DNA from: Desulfobacteraceae bacterium
GTDB taxonomy: Bacteria > Desulfobacterota > Desulfobacteria > Desulfobacterales > Desulfosalsimonadaceae
Length of the DNA stretch: 64,000 bases
NCBI GenBank assembly: GCA_003599885.1
Contig: QZKW01000083.1
Location: 30,583 to 94,582, forward strand
Direction of reading: 5' to 3'
Shown here piece after piece: positions 46,159-55,199 of this stretch; position 1 is the first letter of the stretch, and every line of letters starts with the position of its first letter. The notes beneath the pieces are model-generated. The model had not been told where the DNA came from and searched no databases. It saw nothing but the letters and a program-made list of their open reading frames with translations. The position numbers and the translations under genes were made by a program.

Positions 46159-46860
46159 TTATGCATCGGATTTTTCGCCTTCCGGAACAGCGGGCGGCCG
46201 GGTTAAAATCGTCACCAGTTGCCGGATCGCATTGGTGATAACGGACATGTCCTCAAGAATCCCGCCCGCAGCATCCAGAAGCTTTTCTTTGTCTGCGGGA
46301 TTCATTTGATTGATGACGGTTTCGCTGGTCATTCCTTCCGGCGTACTCACTCCCCTGATCCACCGCTGAACGCGGGTCAGGTGTTTTTCCATTGCAATGG
46401 CCGGACTCACCGGCAGAAGGTATTGACCGCATATTTCATTGACCCGCTGTTTCAGTTCCCGGTAAACCAGCCCTTCATCAATGCATGCCCGGGCCAGATC
46501 CAGCTTTTCCTGATTGTTTTCCAGCCGGGTCAGCAGGATCAGGAGGCTGTATTTGATGCGCTCTTCTTCGATGCCCCCCGCAACCAGGAACCGGCTCTGG
46601 GCCCCTGTTTTCACCATGTCCATCAGTGCGGTGCGCGATACAGCCAGATCCGGACGGCGGCACAACGCATAATAACTCACCGGTTTTTTTCCGTTTCTGG
46701 ACCCGGCAAGCGCAATGTCGTTGTTGAAGAATTTTTCAAGCACGTATTGTCCGATTTCCAGATACCCGTGGTATACATGGGCGGCGAACCGCTCGTTGAT
46801 AAACAGCACAGCTTCATCGATGGATGCGGAATCCAGCACATCCGGGGGCATTTCGGTCAT
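46159..46860 (-). CDS. Conserved hypothetical protein, helical
   Basis: 233 residues from ATG 46860 (AAGGAT six bases upstream); a more upstream frame is longer but unsupported. It starts with an INERFAAHVYHGYLEIGQYVLEKFF block and continues with mostly helical segments (SRTALMDMVKTGAQSRF, IKYSLLILLTRLENNQEKL). The early part recalls ParB/KorB-like or plasmid-encoded DUF families but I cannot name one. No membrane helix. Followed by the palindrome and the DUF2007 gene. Confidence 0.65.
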   Translation of the reverse strand: MTEMPPDVLDSASIDEAVLFINERFAAHVYHGYLEIGQYVLEKFFNNDIALAGSRNGKKPVSYYALCRRPDLAVSRTALMDMVKTGAQSRFLVAGGIEEERIKYSLLILLTRLENNQEKLDLARACIDEGLVYRELKQRVNEICGQYLLPVSPAIAMEKHLTRVQRWIRGVSTPEGMTSETVINQMNPADKEKLLDAAGGILEDMSVITNAIRQLVTILTRPPAVPEGEKSDA

Positions 46861-47196
46861 GGGCATATCCTTATTATATCGTCCGGGTGAGGGGTTGATA
46901 AAAAAGATAGATGGAAAACAGTGACATATGCACCGATTTTCCGTTAGTTTTAGCAATCTGATGTTTCAGTTTCAAGGAAAATTCGTATCAGACGAATCTT
47001 TCTGAATCTATTGGAAAAAAACATGGTTTTTGGGCACTAAAAATGTTACAAATCGCCCTCATGGGATTTATCCCTTCTAAAGGAATCCTTGGGTTGGAAA
47101 AAGGGTCAGCGATTTCACCCACAATCAGGAAGCGTTCTTTTTTTACATATACCGTGAGCGTTAGGCAACTGACAACCATTGAGGAAGCCATTAACC
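46861..47196. other. Intergenic boundary of the AT-rich accessory segment
   Basis: About 330 bp between divergent genes where base composition begins to change toward A/T. ATTCGT-atcag-ACGAAT near 46981-46997 is a small inverted repeat. A 60-codon open frame at 47043 overlaps the next start and is not convincing. Confidence 0.3.
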
Positions 47197-48846
47197 ATGC
47201 CAAATCAATCGAATTTGTTAATTGAATTCTCGAAAGAACTCTTCACCTTTATTTCTAGTAATATATGGCAGTTTATAATAATCCTATTTTTGATTATTTG
47301 CAGAGAGTCAATATCCGATCTCGTTAAGCGAATCACAAACCTCAAATACAGAAAAGGGGAAACAGAAATTGGTTTAGAAGCCCTTTTGCCAGTTAGAATA
47401 CAGGAAGTAGATAGAAGTGTTTCCCTTGAACAGGAGCCGATAGAAAGAGATATCAAAGAGATTGAGATAAAAGAAAAAAAAGATAAAGAGATTGATTGGT
47501 TCAGCAATATGTACTCCGCTTTAGACGCGGGGAATATCGACGAAGCAAAATCAATATTTAGAAAATATTATGCCGAAGAGACCAATAATGACGAGAGATA
47601 CAATAATGAGTCTTTTTATTTATATCTAATTTATACTAAAGGCAAAGAGCGTGATGCTCTCTCAGAATTAGAGCGTTTAACGGAAAAAGCATCAAATGAA
47701 ACATTAATGATAAAAGCGCTTTTTTGGTTGTCTTTATGTTATAGAGAATCGAGCAATTATAAGACAGAAATAGCTCTTTGGGAAAAAACATTACCAAACC
47801 TTAAAATTAGTATAAATCAAACCAATTGCTTGGAGTACCTTGCCTATGCGCTTAAATCTGACCAAAGATCAAAGGAAGGCCTCAAATTACTAATAATAAG
47901 ACTTCAAGAAGTAGAAGCAGATGAGGAAAAGTTAATCATTTTTAAAGCTATTGCAGCCTTAGAGAAGGATTTAGGAAACAACTTAATGTCAGCACTATGT
48001 AAAGATAAAGCTGTTCAGTTAAATCCTGATGATCATGATCTTTTATTTGATGCAGCTTACTCTCAGAGCGAAGCCTCTTTAAGGCCTCTATCAATTTGTA
48101 ATTACAGTACCCTGATAAATTTGGATAGAGAGAACTCAACAGCACTAAACAACATAGGCGTTTGTGCTGCTGAGCAACATCTAGAAATTAAAGCATATAA
48201 TTATTACAAACAAGCCATGGACCTTGGTAGCACACTGGCCAACGCAAATTTGGGATATAAGCTGTTGGCAGGAGGTTTCCATATGCATGCTGAGGAACTT
48301 GCAAACAAAGGACTTAAAGAAAAAGACCCTCACAGCAATCTTTATTCTTTGTTATCAAAAATAAACTTAGAAAGAGAAGCCGAAAACAAGAAATGGTCTG
48401 AAATAAAAGATAAATCTGCATTATTTCAGAAAAACGTTAGGCGCTATGTAGACAATTATTATAATGAAGAGAAAAAAGTAGAAAAGCTTTTTTCCGGGAA
48501 TTGGTTTACCAAAGATGGAAAAGAAATATCCGCCAACGTAAATCAAAATAATATTAATATAAAATGGACCTATACGGTTGGTGTATTGAACCCTAAAGAA
48601 GTAGAAGTAAATATTTCAGGAATTTTAAAAAATAAATCTGCCAAAATTCATTACAAAACAAAACCCCTTGGTCTGCAATACGCTCTTAGTCTTGCAGACT
48701 GGACGAAACATAAAGAAAGTGAGTGCTTGTCATACTTGGAATCTGATTTGTTAACTTGGCATTTATTTTCAAAAAACACTGATGACGATTTTGAACTCAA
48801 ACTATACAGAAAGCCACCAAATCAGTATGTTACCGAAGACGAATAA
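47197..48846 (+). CDS. Membrane-anchored TPR protein, AT-rich
   Basis: 549 residues. A single hydrophobic helix near 15-35 (FISSNIWQFIIILFLIIC) is followed by a Lys/Glu-rich linker and then about seven TPR-like helix pairs (residues ~95-395, e.g. LIKALFWLSLCYRES-like and NNIGVCAAEQHLEIKAYNYY). The final ~130 residues are a beta-rich domain with SGNWFTKDGKEISANVNQNN. Codon usage is strongly A/T-biased compared with neighbours, a sign of horizontal transfer. GAGGAAG precedes ATG 47197. Function unknown; it may scaffold proteins at the membrane. Confidence 0.8.
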   Translation: MPNQSNLLIEFSKELFTFISSNIWQFIIILFLIICRESISDLVKRITNLKYRKGETEIGLEALLPVRIQEVDRSVSLEQEPIERDIKEIEIKEKKDKEIDWFSNMYSALDAGNIDEAKSIFRKYYAEETNNDERYNNESFYLYLIYTKGKERDALSELERLTEKASNETLMIKALFWLSLCYRESSNYKTEIALWEKTLPNLKISINQTNCLEYLAYALKSDQRSKEGLKLLIIRLQEVEADEEKLIIFKAIAALEKDLGNNLMSALCKDKAVQLNPDDHDLLFDAAYSQSEASLRPLSICNYSTLINLDRENSTALNNIGVCAAEQHLEIKAYNYYKQAMDLGSTLANANLGYKLLAGGFHMHAEELANKGLKEKDPHSNLYSLLSKINLEREAENKKWSEIKDKSALFQKNVRRYVDNYYNEEKKVEKLFSGNWFTKDGKEISANVNQNNINIKWTYTVGVLNPKEVEVNISGILKNKSAKIHYKTKPLGLQYALSLADWTKHKESECLSYLESDLLTWHLFSKNTDDDFELKLYRKPPNQYVTEDE

Positions 48847-49348
48847 TCCTTCGGGGTCTTGCCTCGGTCTTTCTCTACGGCGATATGATTCTGTAAAAGT
48901 GTTTTATCGCTCCGCTTCCTCCCATTTAACAGAGACAATGCGTTTGCAGAAACCAAAATCAAATTCTGAAACGTAACATAGATATAACTATTTGAATAAA
49001 TATTAATTTTTATAAATCGAGAAATGCAGAAGCATTGCCTTATTCCTATGTTCTAAATCAAGAACCTTAAAAATTCTCTGCATCCTATTCTTTGGATTTC
49101 CACTCAACTTTTCCTCTGGTTTGTGTTTTTGATTTGAAAATGCCCTGATTTACATGGTTGCTATCAAAATATTCATGTGCTAAGAATTCAATGTGTTAAG
49201 ATCTGAGTAGCTATCCCGGAAGTATCATTGTTGAGGATGCCGGAAGTCCTGGCAAACCCGGCTTTATTGATGGTCCGGACCACAGACTCTTTTGTATTAC
49301 TTAAATTCGCCCTGCGTTTGATAAAATCAGAGCCCTTTTTTAAAAAAT
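48847..49348. other. Gene-free AT-rich stretch with repeat copies
   Basis: About 500 bp with no gene or RNA seen. 49117-49147 resembles 44718-44748, and 49156-49190 is the left copy of a direct repeat found again at 53420. It ends directly at the sulfatase-fold gene, whose start lacks a ribosome site. Confidence 0.45.
49156..49190 (+). repeat. Direct repeat bounding the surface-gene block, left copy
   Basis: 35 bp, GGTTGCTATCAAAATATTCA and on to AATTCA, identical to 53420-53454 except one base; similarity continues weakly for about 20 bp more. Confidence 0.85.
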
Positions 49349-50590
49349 ATGAAATCCGCCCAACCCAACATCTATCATATCGTTTTTGACGGTTTTACCA
49401 GTCTGGTATTCCTGCGCGCCTTAAAAGACTTAAATACGGCTGAAACCTTCAACGGCTTTACCTTCTTTCAAAACAACCGGGCCAACTATAATGATACCGT
49501 TGCTTCTTTACCCAGCTTGAGCACCGGCTCTTTTTATCAAAAAGGCCCATTCCGGCACTGGAAAAACCGGAAATTCTGTTCCGGCATTTTCATGGAAATG
49601 CATAAAAACGGATATCAACTGAATCTGTATACTCAGAATAAAAAGGATTCATTTGAAAATGCAGCCATCAAAAAATTTTATGCCGACCTGTTGAACCATT
49701 ATACCCCCCATGCCCCCAATGCATTAAAAACACTCAAATTCTTTACTTATTTTGCAGACGGCTGTCTTTCCGAACGCATGGGAAAAGGCACCCGGCTGGT
49801 TCTTTCCAACTGCATGAAGCCCTTTAAGATCCGGTTGAACAGCACGAATGGCTTTCCCTCATTTTCCGTTGACCGGTTTCTATTGTCCGAAAATATCCTG
49901 GCCCTGCCGATGATGCTTGAATTTATTCTCAATGAAAAAACGAACCCGGCATCCGGGCAATACAATTTTGCCCATTTGATGCTGCCCCATCTGCCGGTTA
50001 ACTGGACGAGATCTTTTACGGCTGCTGACAACAGCAGTTATTTAGAGCAGGTGTACTGCGCGATTAACCTGATGGGATTGTTGATCAATGAATTAAAGCG
50101 GCTTGACCGGTTCGATGATTCTTTGATTATTTTTCATTCCGATCACGGATGGAGCGGTGTGGATTTTGACTATCCCTGTATGCAGGAGATCCCGGAACCA
50201 GTGATTGACAAGATTCAAAGGACCACCCATCACTGTCCATCCCGATTTTTTCACCGTTCCCATTCATTGCTGTTAATCAAACCGCCCGGTCCGGAAAGTC
50301 TCCGGCCCCTTGAAATTTCCGATAGACTGACGCAACTGGCCGATATTCCGGCAACCATCTCTCATTTAACGGCCCGGAATGCCCGGTGGCCCGTCGGGCA
50401 GCCTGTTTTTTCCGATGATTGGGAGTTTAACAGAGACGTGCACCTGTTTGCGGGATTGCACAGGCATAATAAACTGGGGCTGAAATGCGATTTCGGCACG
50501 CATTTCTTAAAGGGGAGACTGGCGCACGTTTCCCTCAACCCGGACAATGAGTGGAAAATTTATCCGGATCTGCCGATTTCATGGAACTGA
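49349..50590 (+). CDS. Sulfatase/alkaline-phosphatase-fold protein (LTA-synthase-like catalytic domain)
   Basis: 413 residues. PNIYHIVFDGFTS at the start has the metal-binding Asp, SLPSLSTGSFY the candidate nucleophile region, and FHSDHGWSG (about 263) the second metal motif. Many relatives are membrane-anchored phosphoglycerol or phosphoethanolamine transferases or sulfatases, but here the usual N-terminal membrane part is missing. No ribosome site precedes the ATG, so the gene may be 5'-truncated near the direct repeat. It is convergent with a sulfotransferase, suggesting modification of a surface glycan. Confidence 0.7.
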   Translation: MKSAQPNIYHIVFDGFTSLVFLRALKDLNTAETFNGFTFFQNNRANYNDTVASLPSLSTGSFYQKGPFRHWKNRKFCSGIFMEMHKNGYQLNLYTQNKKDSFENAAIKKFYADLLNHYTPHAPNALKTLKFFTYFADGCLSERMGKGTRLVLSNCMKPFKIRLNSTNGFPSFSVDRFLLSENILALPMMLEFILNEKTNPASGQYNFAHLMLPHLPVNWTRSFTAADNSSYLEQVYCAINLMGLLINELKRLDRFDDSLIIFHSDHGWSGVDFDYPCMQEIPEPVIDKIQRTTHHCPSRFFHRSHSLLLIKPPGPESLRPLEISDRLTQLADIPATISHLTARNARWPVGQPVFSDDWEFNRDVHLFAGLHRHNKLGLKCDFGTHFLKGRLAHVSLNPDNEWKIYPDLPISWN

Positions 50591-50600
50591 CAATAAGGCG

Positions 50601-51497
50601 TCAGCCGGCCTTCCAATGGGTCAAGTCCCTGTCAATCAGTTTTTCCAGCTTTTCAATATCCTTTAAATAGCAGTCCCGAAGCATTCTGATGGAATCGCCA
50701 TCAAGGCGCTGTCTGCCGGTGTTTGAAACCACATTCACATGGTCCCGGATATATTCAGCCAATGGCGAGATGCCGCTGTATCTCAAAAGCGGTTTTACAA
50801 AATGCAGATTGTGTTTGTGTATAAAGTTCCGGGAGGATGTGATGAAATAATTAAGAGGCTGATTTTTATTTGTTTTTGTTTTATTCGACCGTTTATGCAG
50901 CGAGTCCGGGAAATAGGCATCCGCATTTAAAAAATCCAGCACATTTTTAAAAAGCGCTTCAGGATCAGTCTTAACCGTTTCAAATAAAAGAATTTTAATG
51001 TTCTTTCGGTGAAACCGGTCAAAATATTTTTCCAAATGCTCATGATAAAAACCCTGGGATATAATGCCGGGATGTTTATTGACGGCGTCCTTAAATGAGG
51101 CCGCTTTCATTTCCCCAATCTGGATACTGTACAGATAACTTGAAAAAGCCCTTTCCACCGGATTCCGGAGTATTGCGATCAGTTTTATATCCGGATGGTA
51201 TTGATGGATTTTATTTACCGCTTCCGGGGATGTAAAGTAGTGGGGGGAAAATTCTCCTTTGATCTGACCGGGTGTCGCCTTTTCAAAAAAAGAGTGATAC
51301 CAGTCTACGGGTTTTTCATACCGGTAATTTTGAATATCGGGTTTGTGGGGCATTGTTTTATTAAAATAAATCAGCTCTTTTTTTTCCGGAATAAAAATCT
51401 GCGGGTGATTCCTCAGGTTGTCTGCCAGCCAGGTAGTGCCGGATTTGGCCGCACCGATCCCGATGAAATCGATTTTAAAGGATGCTTCCGTTTTCAT
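50601..51497 (-). CDS. Sulfotransferase domain protein
   Basis: 298 residues. GIGAAKSGTTWLADNL at the N terminus is the PAPS 5'-phosphosulfate loop and LRNPVERAFSSYLYS (about 125) the 3'-phosphate site; the C-terminal region holds the expected helices. The gene is in the direct-repeat-bounded block and likely sulfates a polysaccharide or glycolipid. It is distinct from the membrane-helix type at 6.5 kb. Confidence 0.9.
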   Translation of the reverse strand: MKTEASFKIDFIGIGAAKSGTTWLADNLRNHPQIFIPEKKELIYFNKTMPHKPDIQNYRYEKPVDWYHSFFEKATPGQIKGEFSPHYFTSPEAVNKIHQYHPDIKLIAILRNPVERAFSSYLYSIQIGEMKAASFKDAVNKHPGIISQGFYHEHLEKYFDRFHRKNIKILLFETVKTDPEALFKNVLDFLNADAYFPDSLHKRSNKTKTNKNQPLNYFITSSRNFIHKHNLHFVKPLLRYSGISPLAEYIRDHVNVVSNTGRQRLDGDSIRMLRDCYLKDIEKLEKLIDRDLTHWKAG

Positions 51498-51832
51498 GTT
51501 TACAAAGTCTTTCCGCTTCTGGTGTTTTGGGAAGATTCAAACCGCTTGTTTGTAGTTATCGCAAACTATCACCGCCATGCAATATTAAATCCGGCTTATT
51601 ATATTAAAACCGGAGGTCTTAGAGTCGAATTTTTACCATAGATAAAATCTATATTGGACAAAATATCAAAATGAAAGATGCGACGCTTTCCATCATAGCC
51701 CTCCTTCATCCCACTGTACATCTTATAAAAAACATCCCCGAAATAAAAATTTCTTTTTTAATAAGCGTCTTTCTGCTATACGACATGGAAAATGTCTTGA
51801 CTAACTTTAAACAAAAAGCGGGGGGAACCTTC

Positions 51833-53326
51833 ATGTGCAAGCGAGCAATCAGCAGGAGTTTATTGACAGTATCCATTCTGGTAACAGGCATCTTCTTTTC
51901 AGTTCCTGTCATGGCCTACAACGTGGTAGTCGACAATCTCGGCGGAATCAGTTCGAACGGTTCGTTTGTCAATCATGTCTGGACGCCCACAGGGGAACCG
52001 TCAAATCTGTCGTGGGCCGATCTGCAGACTGAAATCTCCTCGAACAATGTTGAAATCATCACCAACGGCAGCGGCACGATAACCATAATCCCCGTTTTTA
52101 ACTGCACGCTTGCATCAGACCGGCAGTTAACCTTAACGGCACAAGGTGGAATCACCATAGGCGGCATTAATGCCTTAGCAGGCACCGGCAAGCTGAACGT
52201 TGTTGCACATGCAACCGGACCGGTGTCACATATCACGGCCGGAACACACACCAACGGCGGATCGTTCACCTCTTATGGGACGGACTTTTCCTCTCCAGGC
52301 GGCGGAATCAGCACCTCCGGAGGCAACGTCCTCCTTCAACATACCGGAACAGTCTCCATTTCTGGAGGTGGCATTCGCACCGGCGGTGGATCCTTTACTT
52401 CTTATGGGACGGATTTTTCCGTCAGCGCCAGCGCTTTGGGCACAGAAGGGGGCAATGTCAATCTCCACCACAGCGGAACGGTTTCCATCATTGATTTCGG
52501 CGTACAAACCGGCGGCGGATCCTTTACTTCATCGGGAACAGATTTTATTACCGGTGGCAACGGTCTGCTCACAAACGGGGGTAACGCGGTTCTCAATCAT
52601 ACAGGAACAGTCACCATCACCAGCATACGCACTGATAGCGGATCCTTTACTTCATCGGGAACAGATCTTTTGACCACGAGCAGTGGTTTGCAGACCGGCG
52701 GCGGCAATGCCAGGCTCAATCACAGCGGAAATTTAAATTTAACCGAAGGTGGGATAAACACCGGCGGCGGATCCTTTACTTCATCGGGAACAGGCTTTAG
52801 AACCGAAGATAACGGTTTGCGTACCTTTGGGGGCAATGCATCTCTCACGCATACCGGAAATTTAGAGATCACCGAAGGCGGAATCGGGACGGATGGCGGA
52901 GACCTCCGGATCAACAGCAGCGCAACAGCTTCTTTTAGTGGCAACGGGGTGTATACAAACGGCGGAACCATTCTGGTGCAAAGCAACGGGCTGATTCATG
53001 TCAATACGGGTGCAGGCTTCACTTCCGGCCCCGCTAACGGCGGCGATATCACCCTGCGGTCGGCCACCGGCATTACACTGGACTCTCCCGTTAGTTCTCT
53101 GCCCGGCACCGGCGGCGTACTCTCCCTCGAGGGAAATACCGCCGCCATCGTCCTCAATATGTCCCCTGTCCTTGGCGCAGGCAATATCACCCTGTATGTC
53201 GGCTCATTGCAGCCCGCATCGATTCCCACGTTGTCGGAATGGGGAATGATCATCATGTCTTTCATCCTGCTCATGGCAGCGTTACAGGCGATCCGGCAAA
53301 AGACCGGTTTTTCTTCACAGGCGTAA
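51833..53326 (+). CDS. Secreted repeat protein with IPTL-type exosortase sorting tail
   Basis: 497 residues. The signal peptide (SRSLLTVSILVTGIFF, cleavage after VMA) starts at ATG 51833 with GGGGGAACC upstream; the frame extended to 51671 would hide it. The middle has six ~40-residue repeats with GSFTSSGTDF, GG(N)A.L.HTG and IxTGGG cores, likely a beta-helix. The end IPTLSEWGMIIMSF followed by a hydrophobic helix and basic tail is the IPTL-CTERM sorting signal cut by an exosortase-type enzyme. Likely a surface or extracellular-matrix protein. A strong terminator follows. Confidence 0.88.
   Translation: MCKRAISRSLLTVSILVTGIFFSVPVMAYNVVVDNLGGISSNGSFVNHVWTPTGEPSNLSWADLQTEISSNNVEIITNGSGTITIIPVFNCTLASDRQLTLTAQGGITIGGINALAGTGKLNVVAHATGPVSHITAGTHTNGGSFTSYGTDFSSPGGGISTSGGNVLLQHTGTVSISGGGIRTGGGSFTSYGTDFSVSASALGTEGGNVNLHHSGTVSIIDFGVQTGGGSFTSSGTDFITGGNGLLTNGGNAVLNHTGTVTITSIRTDSGSFTSSGTDLLTTSSGLQTGGGNARLNHSGNLNLTEGGINTGGGSFTSSGTGFRTEDNGLRTFGGNASLTHTGNLEITEGGIGTDGGDLRINSSATASFSGNGVYTNGGTILVQSNGLIHVNTGAGFTSGPANGGDITLRSATGITLDSPVSSLPGTGGVLSLEGNTAAIVLNMSPVLGAGNITLYVGSLQPASIPTLSEWGMIIMSFILLMAALQAIRQKTGFSSQA
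52260..52810 (+). repeat. Internal tandem DNA repeats of the IPTL protein gene
   Basis: GGCGGATCCTTTACTTCATC and close variants occur at about 52512, 52637 and 52770, spaced by multiples of about 126-129 bp, matching the ~40-residue protein repeat. Near-identity at DNA level in some units suggests recent duplication. Confidence 0.7.
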
Positions 53327-53351
53327 AAACAGACTCAGCAATCAATCTTTT

Positions 53352-53389
53352 AGAAAAGCGGCAGGTTGGACAAACTCTGCCGCTTTTCT
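53352..53389 (+). terminator. Terminator after the IPTL protein gene
   Basis: AGAAAAGCGGCAG and its complement form a 13-bp stem around 12 bases, 26 bp past the stop, ending in TTTTCTATTTCT. Confidence 0.8.
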
Positions 53390-53419
53390 ATTTCTACCTG
53401 ATCCTTCCCCGATTTCCGG

Positions 53420-53454
53420 GGTTGCTATCAAAATATTCATGTGCTAAAAATTCA
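53420..53454 (+). repeat. Direct repeat bounding the surface-gene block, right copy
   Basis: Matches 49156-49190 with one mismatch (GCTAAA against GCTAAG). Confidence 0.85.
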
Positions 53455-53610
53455 GTATATTAAAAAAATCTGAACCGGTAGTCTGATCTGTTTTTCGGGA
53501 TGCATCGCTATTTCCATCTGTCGCGCCAGGAGTGTGCCCCGCTTTTCCGTGGGAAAAGTGCGGCATGGGATTTGTAAGATCATGCAGCAAACAATCCGTG
53601 ATGGCCTGAA

Positions 53611-54669
53611 ATGGAACCCTTTGCACCTTCAAATCAAAAGAATGATGCTTCTTCCGTGTGGCAGCACCCGCTCGCGGAATTTGCCCCGGACGGCATCATC
53701 ACCATGGACGCCAAAGGCCGCATTATCGCCTTTAACCCGGCGGCTGAAAAAATGTTCGGTTATCGCAGCGACAGGGTCATCGGATGCAGGGTTTCTGAAA
53801 AACTCATTCCCGCAGCCCTTCAAACAGCCCACACAAACGGTCTTGCCAATTTTCTTGTCACCGGTCAGAAAAAGATGATCGGGCGGCGGGTGGAAGTAAC
53901 CGCCATGCGGGCCGATCAATCCGTTTTTGCCGCCGAACTGGCGGTGGTTTCCGTCAACCACCGGCGCGAACCCCTGTTTATCGCCTATATCCGGGATATT
54001 ACGGGCCGAAAGAAGCTTGAAAAAGAGCGTGAGCAGTACGCCGTCAATATCAAAAAAACCCTCATGCAGACCATCCTCGCCGCATCACGGATTATCGCGA
54101 TCCGCGATCCGTATACAGCCAGTCACCAGCGCCGGGTGGCCCATCTGGCAGCCGCCATCGCCAGGGAATTGAACTGTGCCGACGAGCGTATCGACGGTGT
54201 TTATCTGGGCGCGCTTATTCACGATATCGGAAAGATCGCCTTGCCCCATGATATTCTGTCGCGTCCGGGAAAACTTCTGGATGAAGATGTCAGCTATCTG
54301 AAAATCCATTGCCGGAAGGGATATGAGATTCTGGCGCCGGTCAATTTTCCCTGGCCGGTGGCTGAAATCGCGCTCCAGCATCATGAGCATGTGGACGGAA
54401 CCGGATACCCGCTGGGGCTGCGGGACGGGGAAATCCTGCTGGAAGCGTGTATCGTCAGTGTGGCGGATGTGGTGGAATCCCTGACCGCCCATCGTCCGTA
54501 TCGTCCGGCATTTTCTCTGGAGGAAGCGCTGGCGTTTATCCGGAAACGGTCGGGGGACTGGTATGACCGGCAGACCGTGGAGGCCTGCGGGGCGCTTTTT
54601 GAAAAAGGTTACAGCATTGACGCCATTGATATGGACGAACTGACCTTTATGTCATCATTTGTGTGGTAA
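53611..54669 (+). CDS. PAS-HD-GYP c-di-GMP phosphodiesterase
   Basis: 352 residues. PAS domain at about 20-130 (PDGIITMDAKGRIIAFNPAA), then an HD-GYP domain with LIHDIGKIALP (about 206) and HHEHVDGTGYPLGL (about 252), the complete catalytic motif of c-di-GMP hydrolases. No membrane helix. It could counterbalance GGDEF proteins such as that at 12-16 kb, though the two are far apart. Ribosome site is weak. Confidence 0.9.
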   Translation: MEPFAPSNQKNDASSVWQHPLAEFAPDGIITMDAKGRIIAFNPAAEKMFGYRSDRVIGCRVSEKLIPAALQTAHTNGLANFLVTGQKKMIGRRVEVTAMRADQSVFAAELAVVSVNHRREPLFIAYIRDITGRKKLEKEREQYAVNIKKTLMQTILAASRIIAIRDPYTASHQRRVAHLAAAIARELNCADERIDGVYLGALIHDIGKIALPHDILSRPGKLLDEDVSYLKIHCRKGYEILAPVNFPWPVAEIALQHHEHVDGTGYPLGLRDGEILLEACIVSVADVVESLTAHRPYRPAFSLEEALAFIRKRSGDWYDRQTVEACGALFEKGYSIDAIDMDELTFMSSFVW

Positions 54670-54722
54670 TCGCTATTCAGCAGCCTATTATAAATCCTGA
54701 ACAACCTGTAAGGAAATAACCT

Positions 54723-55127
54723 GTGGAATTAACTGACCGGTATAAAAGAGGATGGGAAAAGCTCAAGGAAATTGATGCGGAAGCCGGGGATCGGGTCATT
54801 GAAAGCCTCAAGGACATCGCTCCTGATTTTGCGCGATTGCTGATTGAGTTTCCTTTTGGCGACATTTATTCCCGTCCGGGACTGGATCTGAAATCCAGGG
54901 AAATTGCGGTTGTCGCTGCCCTCACCGCTTTGGGAAACGCGGCCCCTCAGTTGAAGGCGCATATTCACAATGCCCTGAATGTGGGATGCACGGAGACGGA
55001 AGTGGTGGAAATAATCATGCAAATGGCTGTTTATGCGGGTTTTCCGGCGGCTTTGAACGGATTGTATGCGGCTAAAGACGTTTTTACCGAAAGGCGCGAA
55101 AAGAACGCGGGGTCTTTAGAAAAATGA
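54723..55127 (+). CDS. Carboxymuconolactone decarboxylase-family protein
   Basis: 134 residues with the CMD/AhpD helical fold: [31 protein letters not shown] carries the general Glu and His positions, split here for length. It lacks the CxxC of AhpD, so a peroxidase role is unlikely; decarboxylase or dehalogenase-type chemistry is possible. GTG start with AAGGAAA upstream. It may be co-transcribed with the Dph6-like and hydrolase genes. Confidence 0.85.
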   Translation: MELTDRYKRGWEKLKEIDAEAGDRVIESLKDIAPDFARLLIEFPFGDIYSRPGLDLKSREIAVVAALTALGNAAPQLKAHIHNALNVGCTETEVVEIIMQMAVYAGFPAALNGLYAAKDVFTERREKNAGSLEK

Positions 55128-55199
55128 AAAATCCATACGCTACATTGAGATTGCGGGGCGAGAAATAATTTGAATCTTTAGCGGGAAGGAAAGCGGAAA

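Noticed and set aside
47043..47225. 60-codon frame overlapping the TPR gene start
   Set aside because: No ribosome site and it overlaps a better supported start.
51833..53326. CRISPR-like spaced repeats within the 52.2-52.8 kb region
   Set aside because: The repeat period is a multiple of three, in frame, and encodes a protein repeat.
49156..53454. Intact insertion sequence or integrative element between the direct repeats
   Set aside because: No transposase, integrase or terminal inverted repeats were seen; only the direct repeats are reported.
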